From Durusdinium trenchii (Eukaryota > Sar > Dinophyceae > Suessiales > Symbiodiniaceae): a stretch of 64,000 bases of DNA. The translations under genes and the position numbers were made by a program. Shown here piece by piece: positions 53,200 to 63,935 of this stretch; position 1 is the stretch's first letter; the number at the start of each line of letters is the position of its first letter. Under the pieces are notes generated by a model. The model did no database searches. It was not told the origin of the DNA and worked only from the letters and a program-made list of their open reading frames with translations. Location: the NCBI GenBank assembly GCA_963970005.1, contig CAXAMN010027373.1, positions 92,013-156,012 of the forward strand. Direction: 5' to 3'.

Positions 53200-53860
53200 A
53201 AAGTGTCGACAAAAAGCTGTGAATTCGTGGCCAAACTGGCTAGAAGGACCTGGGTCCACGACCGGAAGTTGTTCGAAGTCGGCCCTTGTTCCGACTGAAT
53301 GTGCAGAGACCCCATGAGGAACGGGATCCACGACCGAGAGTTGTTCGAAGTCGATACTGTTCCGACTGGGTGCGCGAATATACCTGATAACCGATAAAAT
53401 TGTGCAAACAGAGCTCTATAGACATCTTTTTTTGTTCGATTGTTGGACTTGAATGATATTCTTTGCTTGTTGTGATTTGACCTGAAAGACCAGTTTCGTT
53501 TCCAGAGACATTGAGTCTTTTGAACAGGTTGAGCGGCAACAAGTGGGACCAAATGAAAGTGGACACCACGCAATGGAATTCCAGGAGGCCGGCATGTCGA
53601 TGCCACATATAGTCACCAGCCACGAAGTTACAAGTATCGGCGAAAAGCTGTGAATTGGCTATTGCAAAGTGTCGTGACCAAACTGATTAGAAGGACCTGG
53701 GTCCACGACCGGAAGTTGTCCGAAGTCGACCCTTGTTCCAGCTGAACGTGCAGAGACTCCACAAGGCACGAGATCCACGACCGAGAGTTGTTCGAAGTCG
53801 ATCCTGTTCCGACTGGGTGTGCAACTATATCTGATAACCGACAAAACAACATGAGTTGAA
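53200..53860. repeat. Direct duplication of about 200 bp, spaced by 435 bp
   Basis: AGAAGGACCTGGGTCCACGA occurs at 53241 and 53688. Both are followed by CCGGAAGTTGT and then GATCCACGACCGAGAGTTGT (53327, 53770) and TCCGACTGGGTG. Within each copy the CACGACCG...GTT-CGAAGTCG block is itself doubled. The first copy starts right at the phosphatase-like stop codon. Confidence 0.8.
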
Positions 53861-54309
53861 TTGTGGGTAATTTGTTTTGTTTTTCAAGTGTTGCATTTGT
53901 ATGAGCATTGGTTGTCCTGATGCCAGGTTGGGACGTGCGATTTCGCACACTTCGGCGGCTCTTACTACCGGGACTAGCGTTTGAGCTCGACCGGCGCTGG
54001 ATAAAAAAGAATCGACCGGGACTACCGTTTGGGCTCCGAAGTACAGTGCAACAGAATATACATTAATAGATTTGGTAATAACGTGATAATAGTATCATAA
54101 TCATAATGTATATATATATAGATATATATATATTATATATTGTGTCATCTCATCATCATCTCATTTTGTTTCATCTTAATGTTTTGAATCATCATATATC
54201 ATCTCTTCATTTCTTTAGTGCTCATTCATCTTCTGTTACTTCGCTTTTCTTCCCTTCTATTTGTTCTCTTCCGCCTACTTGCTTTCGGGCCACCCTGTCG
54301 TCTAGTTTT
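53861..54309. other. No gene; short repeats and AT-rich DNA
   Basis: 53960-54040 has a doubled ACCGGGACTA-CGTTTG block; 54105-54140 is a TA microsatellite. GCTTTCGGGCCAC at about 54282 is shared with 36517. Confidence 0.6.
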
Positions 54310-54660
54310 TATTGTTGTCAGAAAGCAACATTTGGTAGTAAGAGAGTAGCTCCGAAAATTAATTTTGGGTCGTTTCTAGGGTAGAATTAGTTTGTGGAAA
54401 GTTGCGGCGAAGGAGATTGCCGGGAGCTCCGAGCGCAGGTCGGAGGACGAATTTTGAGTCGTTGGTGGTGTGGACATCAGTGGAGGCCCGGCTTGGGCCT
54501 CGAGAACGGCTCATGGATGGGCCTTAAGAAGGGCTCCTGGAAGAGGAGAAGAAGAAAGAGGAGAAAAAGATTATTGCCGTCAGAAAGCAACATTTTGCAA
54601 TGAGGATGAATTTTGGGTCGTTTTTGGGTGGAATTAAATTGAAAATGAAAAAGAGCCTTG
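54310..54660. repeat. Isolated copy of the 47880-49135 repeat family
   Basis: Contains GTCAGAAAGCAACATTTGG, GGGAGCTCCGAGCGCAGGTC and GAATTTTGAGTCGTTGGTGG in the same order as the tandem array 5 kb upstream. Confidence 0.8.
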
Positions 54661-55136
54661 CTAAAAGACCTTACCCCTACAAAAGCAGTGGCAACTGGGA
54701 AGCAAAAATTCTAGACGCTAGATGGAAACCCGGCTCCAAGGTAGAACCCTAATAAAAGCATGCGCAAAAATAAATGTCAAGCAAAAAGGAATTTCGAAGA
54801 CGTCCAGGTGGGAATGCTGTGCATACAGAGAGATTGATCGCTTACAATACTAGTTTAGAACCCCCTAGCCAAGCTGGTAGCATCCGTTATTTCCAATTTC
54901 CAACCCAATCTTTCGAAATTATTCTCTATGATAAAGAACAACGACCGCCAATTGAAGCATAACAATTCTATTTTATTAATCAAAAAATAATTTCAAAAAA
55001 TTATATGCGTTATAAAATATAACAAAACGAATTATTTAATATAAATTCATTAATATCATTTTTAGCCAAAGATGTAAATTTCATTTAAATAACTAAAACA
55101 TATCAAATAATATAAATAGATATAAAACATCATATA
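54661..55136. other. No gene; becomes AT-rich next to LINE copy 2
   Basis: 54960-55136 is poor in G on this strand. It lies directly beyond the 3' end of LINE copy 2, as 61640-62080 does for copy 3. Confidence 0.5.
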
Positions 55137-55161
55137 TTTTCATTTTTCATTTCATCTTGCA

Positions 55162-55190
55162 GCAGCCGTGCCTGGCCGCCCGTGTTGGGT
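55162..55190 (-). other. LINE copy 2: 3' stem-loop
   Basis: On the minus strand CCCAACACGG leads into GCGGCC-AGGCAC-GGCTGC, six pairs including one G-U. GATGAAATGAAAAATGAAA follows. A hairpin with GACGCA and TGTGTC arms lies just upstream. Confidence 0.65.
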
Positions 55191-55273
55191 TGCAGTAGTT
55201 CCACCTACCGGACACATCTATGTGCGTCTATAGCCCTCTCGTGTCGAAAAAAGCACGCAGGCCAAAAATGCAA

Positions 55274-56176
55274 TCATGAGAATCTGTCTCCAATCAACTC
55301 ATCGAGATCCTTCGCTGGATGGCGCAAGGGTCGTTTCCAGATTTGGGTCAACAGCCGACAAGGAACCATCCAAATCAAATAAATGCGCTTGGTCAAGTCG
55401 GGATCGAAGCCAAGTGGCAGCATGGAGCGGTGATCATCTCCTTCCAAAATCGCGCCACTGTGCCACAAGATGCATTGGTTGTGGCCATGCGATGGATCCT
55501 CACCCTTGTGAGTGACTCCGGCCGTGATGGTGAACTCGTGCCATTCCACCTGCAGGCCTTGGCGGTCGCGGAACACGGGCACTTTCAAGGGGATCGTGCG
55601 GTCCCATGCAACTGAACAATGATTCTTGATGCCTGGGGTGGTAAAGCACGAGATTTGGAAGCAGATCCAAGGGGAGTCACATTCTAAGGCATGAACGAAC
55701 GGCTTCTGGGTGTGCCAATCGGAAATGAGCTGTTGAAGCATGACAAAATCTGTTGCATCATATGCTAAAGGAATTGGTGCAAATACATTGGCTGCGTCTT
55801 CAATTGAATGTTCAAGACGGGCGCTCCATCCTGCCTGCATGTATCGGGGCCAGGTCTTTTCCAGCAACCTCTGTCTGAACCAGCCGGCAAATTCGCCGGC
55901 ATCATGTTGGTCTAAGACCGAATGTGCTGGAAACCAATCGGTGAGGAGGCTTCCCAACAAGCAATCATCACACGGGTTGAACATCCGCCCAACATGACCC
56001 ACGAGCATGTCGAGCAATTTGGCTTCCCATGGACCCCAAGTTGCTGTATTGAAAGTTTGACTCATTGTGCAGCTCCATGTCTGGGCCAAGATGACGCTAT
56101 TGATATAGCATTGAGTCCCAGGATTGGCCCAGGTAGCCGCTATGACCGAAGTGGTCACCTCTTCAATCGTTGGGAG
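55274..56176 (-). CDS. LINE copy 2: ubiquitin-specific-protease-like domain (ORF C)
   Basis: 294 codons free of stops. NPGTQCYINSVILAQTW (Cys at 56110-56108) is the C19 Cys box; DQHDAGEFAGWFRQRLL the QQDAxEF-type box; AGVTHKGEDPSHGHNQCILW holds the His box (His 55483-55481), with GHN where most have GHY. The central 120 residues (CDSPWICFQISCF and on) match copy 3 well. It ends DRFS and TAA-type stop at 55274. The intact family member would be a cysteine peptidase acting on ubiquitin or a similar tag. It starts in the -1 frame relative to the upstream helical ORF, whose stop at 56155 overlaps it. Confidence 0.75.
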   Translation of the reverse strand, partial: LPTIEEVTTSVIAATWANPGTQCYINSVILAQTWSCTMSQTFNTATWGPWEAKLLDMLVGHVGRMFNPCDDCLLGSLLTDWFPAHSVLDQHDAGEFAGWFRQRLLEKTWPRYMQAGWSARLEHSIEDAANVFAPIPLAYDATDFVMLQQLISDWHTQKPFVHALECDSPWICFQISCFTTPGIKNHCSVAWDRTIPLKVPVFRDRQGLQVEWHEFTITAGVTHKGEDPSHGHNQCILWHSGAILEGDDHRSMLPLGFDPDLTKRIYLIWMVPCRLLTQIWKRPLRHPAKDLDELIGDRFS

Positions 56177-57014
56177 ATGGAGTTGGCCAACGGCGAGCGC
56201 TGTAGATTTGCCAATCTGACTCGAAGAAGGGCCAATTGGGTGATCCCATTTCCGGATAGCTTCAGGAGCAGTTGGTGAAGCTCGGAAGCCTCAGGAGTAC
56301 GGAGGCTCAGATCCAGCCGCCATGGTATTGTCATTGCAACGTCCTGGGGCAAGTTCTCCTGATTCACTGGTCTGAGTGCCGAGAACTTGTGGACCACCGA
56401 CGGTTGTTGGCCAAGATGCGCAATCCGTTCCAGCAGCAGTATGCGGAGTTCCTCGGACGTCAGTGGTGGCGTCTTGTTGGCCTTGAGCTGTTGAGCCTGC
56501 GTGTCCTAGGTGAGATATGCCCATTTGTTGTCTTTCGTAAGGATGCCTTTGGAGCGCAGATTCATCACCAAGGCGTCGTCTTTTGCCTCCAATTGAAGCT
56601 GTTTGGCCCTGTGCGCAAGCTCTTGGAAGCAATGGAGAAACATGGTGATCCTCAGTGGTGTCGACACGTCTCCACTTTGCTTGCGGCTGTTCCATTCCCG
56701 TCCTTGGTGAGCATGCTCGGCATGATGCTCCCGCGGCCGCACTGCATGAAGAACATGAAGCTCTTGTCCAAGCTGAGCTGCATCAGGGCGTCTTCCTGGC
56801 GGAGTGTCAGGCGAGCCAGCATGTTCAGAAGCTCGTCGTCTCTGCCGCCACTCGAGGTTGAGGCCGAGGAATGAAAGTATCTTGGCGCACGGCCCCGGCC
56901 ATGATTGGTAGCTCCATTGGATGTGGTGGCGCGGGCACGCTTGCCCAAGTTCTGACTGCAAGCTTTCAAAAGATCTGTAAAGCTCTGATCGTCTGGTTGC
57001 ATCTCGTCTCCCAT
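56155..57014 (-). pseudogene. LINE copy 2: helical middle ORF (ORF B)
   Basis: It begins ATG at 57014 (MGDEMQPDDQSFTDLLKACS), in the +1 frame relative to the upstream RT-bearing ORF. A basic RGRAPRYF region, ELLNMLARLTLRQEDALMQL and FMFFMQCGRGSIMPSMLT follow. A frameshift near 56690 and a TGA-type stop at 56506 break it; it ends SISQRLKR and stop at 56155. Copy 3 has the same protein (about two thirds identical by eye). Predicted helical; no family known to me. A third frame here is also largely open. Confidence 0.6.
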
Positions 57015-58122
57015 CGTGGCTGGACTGAATGCACCACAAAGACCAGTCTTGGGCCAAGGTGTGCTCCACTTCATGGAGTGCTTCATTGATATCCATCACT
57101 TGCGCACTGAGGGAATCCGACATGTATGATGTCACTTCATTCGGCTTCTCTTCAATTGAGTGCCAGGCCCAGTCCACCGGGTGCAGATGGGCAATGAAGT
57201 GGAAAATCGTATCCTGCGGTAGCCGCGAGGTTGGGATGTCAGGATAATGGGACAGCCATCGAATGAATCGATGAAACCAGGTCAAACGTGCTTCCGGAGC
57301 AAAAGCCAATTCCATGAGAAGCTTGGGCAGGGGAGTTCCAAGCAACGATTGAGCCAATTCACTATGCCATTCTGGGGTGGAGTATGCACTGTGCAGGCCA
57401 CAATTCCCAAAAGGGGCAGGATGGCCGGGATGCATGTCTACTCGTGGATCAAATGGGAATCCATATGGTTTGACAGCAATATGATTCTTCCGGAGGTGAT
57501 TGACTAAGGTCTTGCGGCCAATCATGTCATGGCAAATGGGGCTCCGATACATCTTGGCAGACTCCGGACACGGACCTTCTGGCTGACAGGCTAACGTGTG
57601 CTTGATGGTGACCTTAGGAGGCTTGACGGTGACAGACTGCAGAATTCCTGTATTGGCAGCCTCAGCCGTGGCTCGGTCGGCATGCATGGGATATTTGGCA
57701 TGATGTGCATGTAATCCCATTGCGGTGAGGAAAGTGTCATGGTACGTCTGGCACTTGAACAACTTGGGTGGAGCTGAATCAAAAATCGAGGTGGCCGGGA
57801 CAGGTGCAGCCGGCTGCAGAACATGTGTCCGATCAACTGCCTGAGCTTCAATTGCCTGAGCTTCAGAATCGTCGATCTCCTGGGCTACGGGCAGTGGCGA
57901 GGTCGTCTGATGTGCGTTGGATGCCGGTCGCATCCTGACTGGCATGATAGGCAAGTGGGCAGCATCATAGATTTGGCCTAAAAGCACACTCACCTGCATG
58001 AGGACACCGCATTGGTGGTTTCGAACATCTGTGCATTGTTGCATACACAGGACGCACTGCCCTTTGCCGCTACCAAGATTTGCAAGTCCATGAACATGTT
58101 CTCTGTGAATGGCTTCGAACAC
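57014..58122 (-). pseudogene. LINE copy 2: Cys/His-rich region after RT
   Basis: CVLCMQQCTDVRNHQC, FKCQTYHDTFLTAMGLHAHH and ICHDMIGRKTLVNHLRKNH are C2H2-like fingers. Then a globular unknown region (NCGLHSAYSTPEWHSELAQ, WLSHYPDIPTSRLPQ) ends with VEHTLAQDWSLWC, shared with copy 3. The frame runs on beyond 57014 in parallel with ORF B, but conservation moves to ORF B there. Confidence 0.6.
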
Positions 58123-59780
58123 AGAAGTCCCTCGCGTTGCTCTCCATAGTGCCTACCCGGAATGGATTTGCATCGAAGATGCATTCTCAGTGTTGGTCTG
58201 GCTGCAATGGGCACGATCTGATCCTTGGTACCATCGAAATGCAAACAATTTCTGGTGTTGATATGATATTTAAATCTATATATGTCAATGAATGCTTTAC
58301 GACAATGTCGACAAATTTCACGGCCGTTGATCGTGTCACGAAGCGGAACGAAGAGATCTTCAATCATGCATGGTATATTGTGATTTTCCCTCATGTGTCG
58401 TTTCCATGGGATCACCTGAAAGTAGGCTCGGTCGCATTCTGAACACTTGGACACAGGTGCCTGAAGACACGGGTCGTCATTGGATGCGGGGACCATGATA
58501 TGGATATCTGGATAGTCTGGGATCAATACACAGATGTCTGGATTGCTAGACATCATGGTTAGCTGGGTCAAGTCAGCACGGCGTTGATTCAGAGTGCGGG
58601 TGAATTGGGATTGCTGGTGTTGCAGGTAGAACCATGGTCGGTGCAAATCGAGTCGAGTATAAAATGCATGTGGGGATTCTCTGGTGATGTGAACAGGTGA
58701 TCTGGTCATAGTGCGATGATGTCTGCGAATCATGCCAATGATCTGTTGAAATCCCTTGGAGGTAATCCCCATCTCGTGGATACCATATGAGACCGTGGGC
58801 AGGACACATTGATTGTACAATCTGATTCTGATATGGAATGGATGACGAATGTCCATGAGCCAGGGTCTGAGGATACGAAAGCAGACATTGGCAGCGGTGA
58901 CTTGTCTGGTGACTGTGTCATTGGCAAAAGCATTAAATTTTATCGTGATTCCAAGATAATTTGTCTTGCTAACGATGGGCAAGCAAAGTGCAATGTCCGG
59001 CAAGTGCAACAAAGGTCCCTCTTTTGGTCGAGAGGTCCATCCCTTCAAAAACGTCTGGGCATTTTTGCCAACCAGGCGCATGATGGTCACACTTTTGGTT
59101 TCGTTCACCTGGAAGTGATACGCCTTGAGCGTGCACAAGATACATTGCAAATCATGGAGGCCTTCGAATACGTCAGTGACCGAATTGACGATCCATCTGA
59201 GGTGGATGTCATCTGCATAAATGATCATGTGGGATTTGATCCAATTCATGTCATTTCTAGCAAGAAGATCATGGAGGATGAGGTACATGCTCAATGTCCA
59301 AAGCATTGGGGCATCTTTTGACCCTTGTTTGCTACCTCTGGAGGCAGTGAACCGGCCAACGAGGTCTTTGTGGGGTAGACAGTATTCATGCTTCATGAGC
59401 CATGAATGGACAAGGTGTCTAAGATCTGGATTTAAATCGAACAAGTTGAGTGCACGAACAACGAGGGCTCGACTGATGGGATCAAATATCTTTTCAAGAT
59501 CTAACGAAACCTGGATGCCTCCCCACAGACCTTCGTTTCTGTGATGCTATTGACACAGAGCTTTCACAATCCGGCAGTGATCAGAGACCAGCAAAAGGCA
59601 GTCACGAGTGCCTCGGTTGGGAAGGTATGCAAACAGAGGCATGGTTCTGAGCTGGTCGAATGCAATATGCATGATCTGGGAACAATGGATGCCAGATATG
59701 ACCTTGTTGATAGGGTGTTGTAGACAAATCGGTCGTAGAGCTGCAGGCTTATTGGGTGGTTTATTGGGCTTGCTTAGCAT
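57990..59780 (-). pseudogene. LINE copy 2: reverse transcriptase and C2H2 fingers
   Basis: LSKPNKPPNKPAALRPICL, LPNRGTRDCLLLV, then across an in-frame TAG (59547) VSLDLEKIFDPISRAL (first Asp), RGSKQGSKDAPMLW and MIIYADDIHLRW (YADD at 59219-59208), giving a complete LINE RT catalytic set. Thumb: RLYNQCVLPTVSYGIHEM. Fingers follow: CSECDRAYFQVIPWKRHMRE (CxxC-x12-H-x4-H) and CRHCRKAFIDIYRFKYHI. It would reverse-transcribe element RNA at a nicked target. Only the stops at 59787 and 59547 and a late frameshift (58110) spoil it. Confidence 0.85.
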
Positions 59781-59786
59781 ATGTAA

Positions 59787-60626
59787 TCAATCCATGGACC
59801 AATGAGCCAGAGGTGTGCCATCAAAATCAACCCAGGCATGTGCTGCAGCTTGATATACAATCGAAGCAAGGGTATGGGCAAAGTATTGCCATACAACCGC
59901 TGGAAAGCCGTCTGGGGCTAAAGCTTTGGTGGAAGGCAATCGACTCAGATCACATGCAAGGTCGTCCTGGGTGAACGGAAGGCAGCTCAACGGTTGGGGT
60001 GTGAGGTCGAAATCAACATCAATGAACAGTTGGCCAAAGTGGGCTATCAGGGAATCAAGCTCTTGACGTGGAATTATGGGAGCACCGTAATGATCATGCA
60101 TCTGAATCCTGCGAAATGGCTGTTTGGGGCACAATTTACGGATGCTCCGATACCATTCATGGATACGATTAGTCACGACATGGGCAATATTCTCCTGCAA
60201 TAATTTTTCAAGCTTGCGTCGTTTGTTGATTCTGCTGAAGCGTCGAATCTGAGCATGCAACTTATGAAATATTGTGCAATATTTCCAGTTGTTAAAGAGT
60301 GATTTGACAGTCACAATGAATATATATCTGAATTGAGTTCGTGCATGCCACATGCGTGCAGTCATGGATCGAAGCTGATCATTGGTGTGTGTGATGGAAT
60401 GCACTGGCGGAAAGTGTTCAAGACACAACGTACGAATCTGTGTTTCCATATTCAGGCAATTTTGAATTGGATTCGTGATGGGCACTTCACTATGCCTGAG
60501 GATGCAACTCTGAATTGCTTGTTCAAAACGAAGCCATCTGAGGGTGCTCTCCAGCATTTGATTGATGGTAGGAATCTGTGTAGGTGGTTTACGAATTGCA
60601 TTCCACCGCGGGAGGTGGATTAGCAA
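59787..60626 (-). pseudogene. LINE copy 2: linker and RT fingers
   Basis: 280 codons: a helical stretch (TARMWHARTQFRYIFIV), a basic part (RRFSRINKRRKLEKL), then LPFTQDDLACDLSRLPSTKA and ALAPDGFPAVVW, the start of the RT fold. It ends at a TGA (59787), where copy 1 has Gly-Trp after HWS, so TGG to TGA is the simplest cause; the frame continues past it. Confidence 0.65.
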
Positions 60627-60874
60627 TGGTCTATGCTGAGGTCCTTGAAATTCCTATCCATTCAAAGTGATGGTCAACCTATGCACGAAGATGGCGCCAT
60701 CTAATTTGGAAGTTCCTAAGAAAAGCAAAATAGATTCGGGACCTGTGAGGATCGTGCAGGAAGGTAGGGACATATTTCTGATGGCAATGAACAGCAGTCA
60801 AAGATAAATCCTGCCCCATCTGTTGAAATTGATGCTTGTCTGTTTGAAGAGCTTGTCGGAAACGTGGATCAGGA

Positions 60875-61360
60875 CTACCTATATATATGAGGTGGATCTC
60901 TGTCTAGCGGGGTGTTGAAATCCCCTGCAATGAGGAGCATGTGCCCTTTGGGGATGTTCTGGACACCGCGTTTGAGTCGGTCCCAAAGGTCCTGCCTAGC
61001 TTGGAATAGTCCACGATTGGTCTTCGTCGTATTCCAGACTGTCTGATATATTGCAGCATACAGATCATAGATCTGCGGCAAGCAACAATCTGATGTGTAG
61101 GAGGCGTCCTGGAATGATATCATGATATGCCAATAGGAATTGTCTGACCAATGTACGACGGACCATCACCAGAAAGGATGCGGAGGCCGCATGGCTGGGA
61201 ATGCGCAGCCATTGATCAATCTGTCATTGTCCTGTCATGGATCATCCAATCTCTTGAACCAGAATTTTATCTTCAGGGCGGCTATTGCACCAACATAGCC
61301 ATTCTTGATATACCAAATCTCTGGAGGTGTTCTAAGACAAAAATTTCAAGACGACAGGTC
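60875..61360 (-). pseudogene. LINE copy 2: EEP-type endonuclease
   Basis: NTSRDLVYQEWLCWC and KILVQEIG match NASNGLQFDEWVDW and IILLQETG of copy 1 (fold Asn and metal Glu). IPGRLLHIRLLL then, after a frameshift near 61080, HMLLIAGDFNTPLDRD (GDxN). In-frame stops near 61332, 61254 and 61239 are single-base changes from Trp or Arg codons. The C-terminal Asp-His part is not clear between 60626 and 60875. Confidence 0.65.
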
Positions 61361-61375
61361 GTTCAGTCGTTTGCA

Positions 61376-62080
61376 AACGTTTAGTGGCAACACCTCTATT
61401 AGGATCCTATGATTGAAGAATCTTGGACCTTAATCTGGCTGGTATTTCTGCTTCCGACAGAATTCTGCCATAGTAAGATGTGGATCCGATGGCAATTGTT
61501 CTGCGACAGGGTCTATAAAAGGAATCTTTTAATTCGTCGAATACGAAAAGGGCGTTGTACGTGGCCGTAACCATACATCGTCCAGACTTCACTTGCTTTT
61601 GTGCAGGTTTTAGATGCTTCCATTAAAAAGACTACATTTCTACCAATTCATAAAGAAAAATTAACAATCCTCACGCCGGACTAGAACCCTATAAAAAAAA
61701 GAATTCAACATAAAACCGGATATTCCTACAGCATGATAATCACAAAATAGGCCATTATTCAAAAGAAATTCATTTCCCAGACCGCGGTTACGATTCCTCA
61801 TAGCAACGAATCTAACGAAATAATGCGGCCAATCTCGAACAAACATAACATTTAAATCATCATATATTATAAATATATATTTAACAATATCGTGCCAAAC
61901 ATACATTATCCAACAATAAATACAATATGATCATCCAAAACAATTTCCAATACCTATAAACAATTCTATTAATTAATTACGAATAATCATCATAAAACAA
62001 ATCAATTATCACAATTCAATAATTACATAGAAAACACATTATAATTTGCTATATAAATCCCTTATAATATTCAATAAATT
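61376..62080. other. No gene; G-poor AT-rich DNA between two LINEs
   Basis: 61640-62080 has few G on the plus strand, and in its first half most G lie in CG (CCGG, CCGCGG, AACGAA). That is the complement of the C-depletion at 13021. 61376-61640 may include the leader of LINE copy 2. Confidence 0.5.
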
Positions 62081-62103
62081 TTTCATTTTTCATTTCATCT
62101 GCC

Positions 62104-62123
62104 GGCAACCTGTGCTAGTTGCC
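62104..62123 (-). other. LINE copy 3: 3' stem-loop
   Basis: On the minus strand CCCAACACG leads into GGCAAC-TAGCACAG-GTTGCC, six perfect pairs, then GATGAAATGAAAAATGAAA. Two more hairpins lie upstream: GACACT-CGTGA-AGTGTC and CTGGAG-TCC-CTCCAG. Confidence 0.65.
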
Positions 62124-62200
62124 CGTGTTGGGCCGCAGCTGGAGGGACTCCAGGCCGGACACTTCACGAGTGTCTAGGCACCAGTGCTCGAAAGGCTTGC

Positions 62201-63100
62201 TCATGCGAATCTGTCACTGGGCAATTCGTCAAAACTCTTTGGCTTCATAGGCAAAGGACGTTTCCATTGTTGACTTGTGCATTTCTTGGGGATGACCCAA
62301 ATGAGGTAGATAATGGAAGAAATTTCCGGGTCAACGCCCAAAGGAAGGGCAGAACGAAAGTCATCGCAAGACTTGACGGTGCCACTGTGCCAAAGGATGC
62401 TACGATAATGGCCTTCAGTGGGAGTGTCACCTAGGTGGATGATCCCCGCTGTCACGACAAAATCATGTCACTCAACATGGATGCCTTGGCGGTCACTGAA
62501 AATCGGAATCTGCACGGGCAAGCGTCTATCCCAAAGAACTAAACATCGGCTTTTCTGTCCAAGGAAGGGAAAACGAGACACCTGAAGGCAGATCCAAGGG
62601 GAGTCACAGGTGAAGGCGTGCACAAAAGGCTCTTGATGATGCCAACTGGTGATCATCTGCTGAAGTGTAATGAAACCCTCAACTGGACATGCCATGGGAA
62701 CAGGAGCAAACACATCTGCATGATCTTCTGTCGAACTAAGCAACCGAGAGCTCCAACCCTCCTGCATATATTGCGGGAGCGTTTTTTCAAGCAGCCGTTG
62801 TCGAAACCATCCAGCAAATTCACCAGCATCATGCTGATCACGACTGGAATGATCCTTGAACCAGTCCACAAGCATGTGGCCTAGAAACTATTCTGCACAT
62901 GGGTCCACAACAACCCCGGCATGCTCAACGAACATGCTCAAAAATTGCTTCTCCCATGCTCCCCATATTGCGGTATTGAAGGTCAAACTCATGACGCTGC
63001 TCCAGGTTTGGGCCAGCAGTACACTGTTGATGTAGCAAGTGCTGCCTGAGCCACCCAGCTTAGTCTCCAGGATGCCGTTCACGATCTCCTCAATCGTTGG
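62201..63100 (-). pseudogene. LINE copy 3: ubiquitin-specific-protease-like domain (ORF C)
   Basis: One frame throughout: LPTIEEIVNGILETKLGGSG, then STCYINSVLLAQTW (Cys 63037-63035), DQHDAGEFAGWFRQRLL, CDSPWICLQVSRF and AGIIHLGDTPTEGHYRSILW, a textbook C19 His box (His 62409-62407). Two stops interrupt: TAG at 62888 (CAG fits) and TGA at 62458 (TGG fits: copy 2 has Trp there). At about 295 residues it is a minimal USP fold. It is in the -1 frame relative to ORF B. Confidence 0.78.
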
Positions 63101-63933
63101 GAGATGGCATTGGCGAGTGGTGATCGTTGGAGGTTGGCTCCCCTGACCCGAAGGAGGATCAGCTGAGTGATGCCATTGCCAGCTAACTTCTAAAAAAGCT
63201 GGAAAAGTTCGGAGGCCTCGGGAGACCTCAGGCTGAGGTCCAAGCACCATGGTATTGCTGTCGTGGCGTCTTGAGGTAGGGTGTCCTGCTTGACCGGCCG
63301 TAAGGCCGAGAACTTGTGAATCACTCCTGGTTGCTGGCCGAGGTGTGCAATTCGTTCCAACAGGGAGCGAATCTCTTCCGAGGTCAGTGGTGGCATCCGA
63401 TTTGGTTTGAGCATCATGGCCTGACTGTCCCATGAGAGATATGCCCATTTGCTGTCCTCGGTCAAGATGCCTTTGGGCCTCAGGTTCTGAACTAAGGCGT
63501 CGTCGCTTGCATCGAGTTTCAATTGTTGAGCCCTCTGTGCAAGCAGCTGAAAGCACTGCAGAAACATGTGCATCCTCAGCGGCATTTTGGCCTCTCCCTT
63601 CTCCTTGTGGTTCCATTCCTTGGCCTGGGTCAACAAAGTTGGCATGATGCTCCCCCTGCCACATTGGATGAAGAACATAAAGCTCTTATCCAGCTGGAGT
63701 TGTGAGATGGCATCCTCCTGCCTCAGCGTCAGCCTGGCAAGCATGCGGAGCAGTTCTTCGTTTCCTCCATGCAACGTGGAGGCCGAAGATGGAGAGGATC
63801 TGGCTGCATGACCCTTGCCAGGTCTCTGTGTTCCATCCGTAGCAACCCGTGGTCTTTTGCCAACGTTCTGAGCGCATGCATCGAGGAGATCCGTAAAGCT
63901 CTGATCGTCGGCAAACATCTCTTCGGCCATCAT
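63079..63933 (-). CDS. LINE copy 3: helical middle ORF (ORF B)
   Basis: Starts ATG at 63933, 12 bases after an in-frame TAA, so a real start is plausible: MMAEEMFADDQSFTDLLDAC. Then a basic spacer, LLRMLARLTLRQEDAISQL, FMFFIQCGRGSIMPTLLTQ, MHMFLQCFQLLAQRAQQL and HKFSALRPVKQDTLPQD. One TAA at 63190; the frame continues (GNGITQLILLRVRGANLQRS) and ends RLRRS and TGA at 63079. No family known. The -1 frame across 63664-63100 is also open and leads into ORF C. Confidence 0.65.
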
Positions 63934-63935
63934 AT

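Larger units (their letters stand above)
55137..61375 (-). mobile_element. LINE copy 2, most complete, minus strand
   Basis: Reading on the minus strand: EEP endonuclease (61360-60875), linker (60626-59787), RT and C2H2 fingers (59780-57990), further Cys/His region (58122-57014), helical ORF (57014-56155), USP-like domain (56173-55274), 3' stem-loop and a GATGAAATGAAAAATGAAA tail ending about 55137. Breaks are a few indels (near 61080, 58110, 56690) and stops (61332, 60875, 59787, 59547, 56506, 56291). The RT catalytic box is intact. The true 5' end is not visible: nothing coding is clear beyond about 61375. Confidence 0.78.

Noticed and set aside
62888..63664. Open -1 frame overlapping ORF B of LINE copy 3 as a second real protein
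   Set aside because: Between copies 2 and 3 the ORF B frame is better conserved; only the part from 63100 on (the protease) is supported. Its openness is noted as a possible overlapping start instead.
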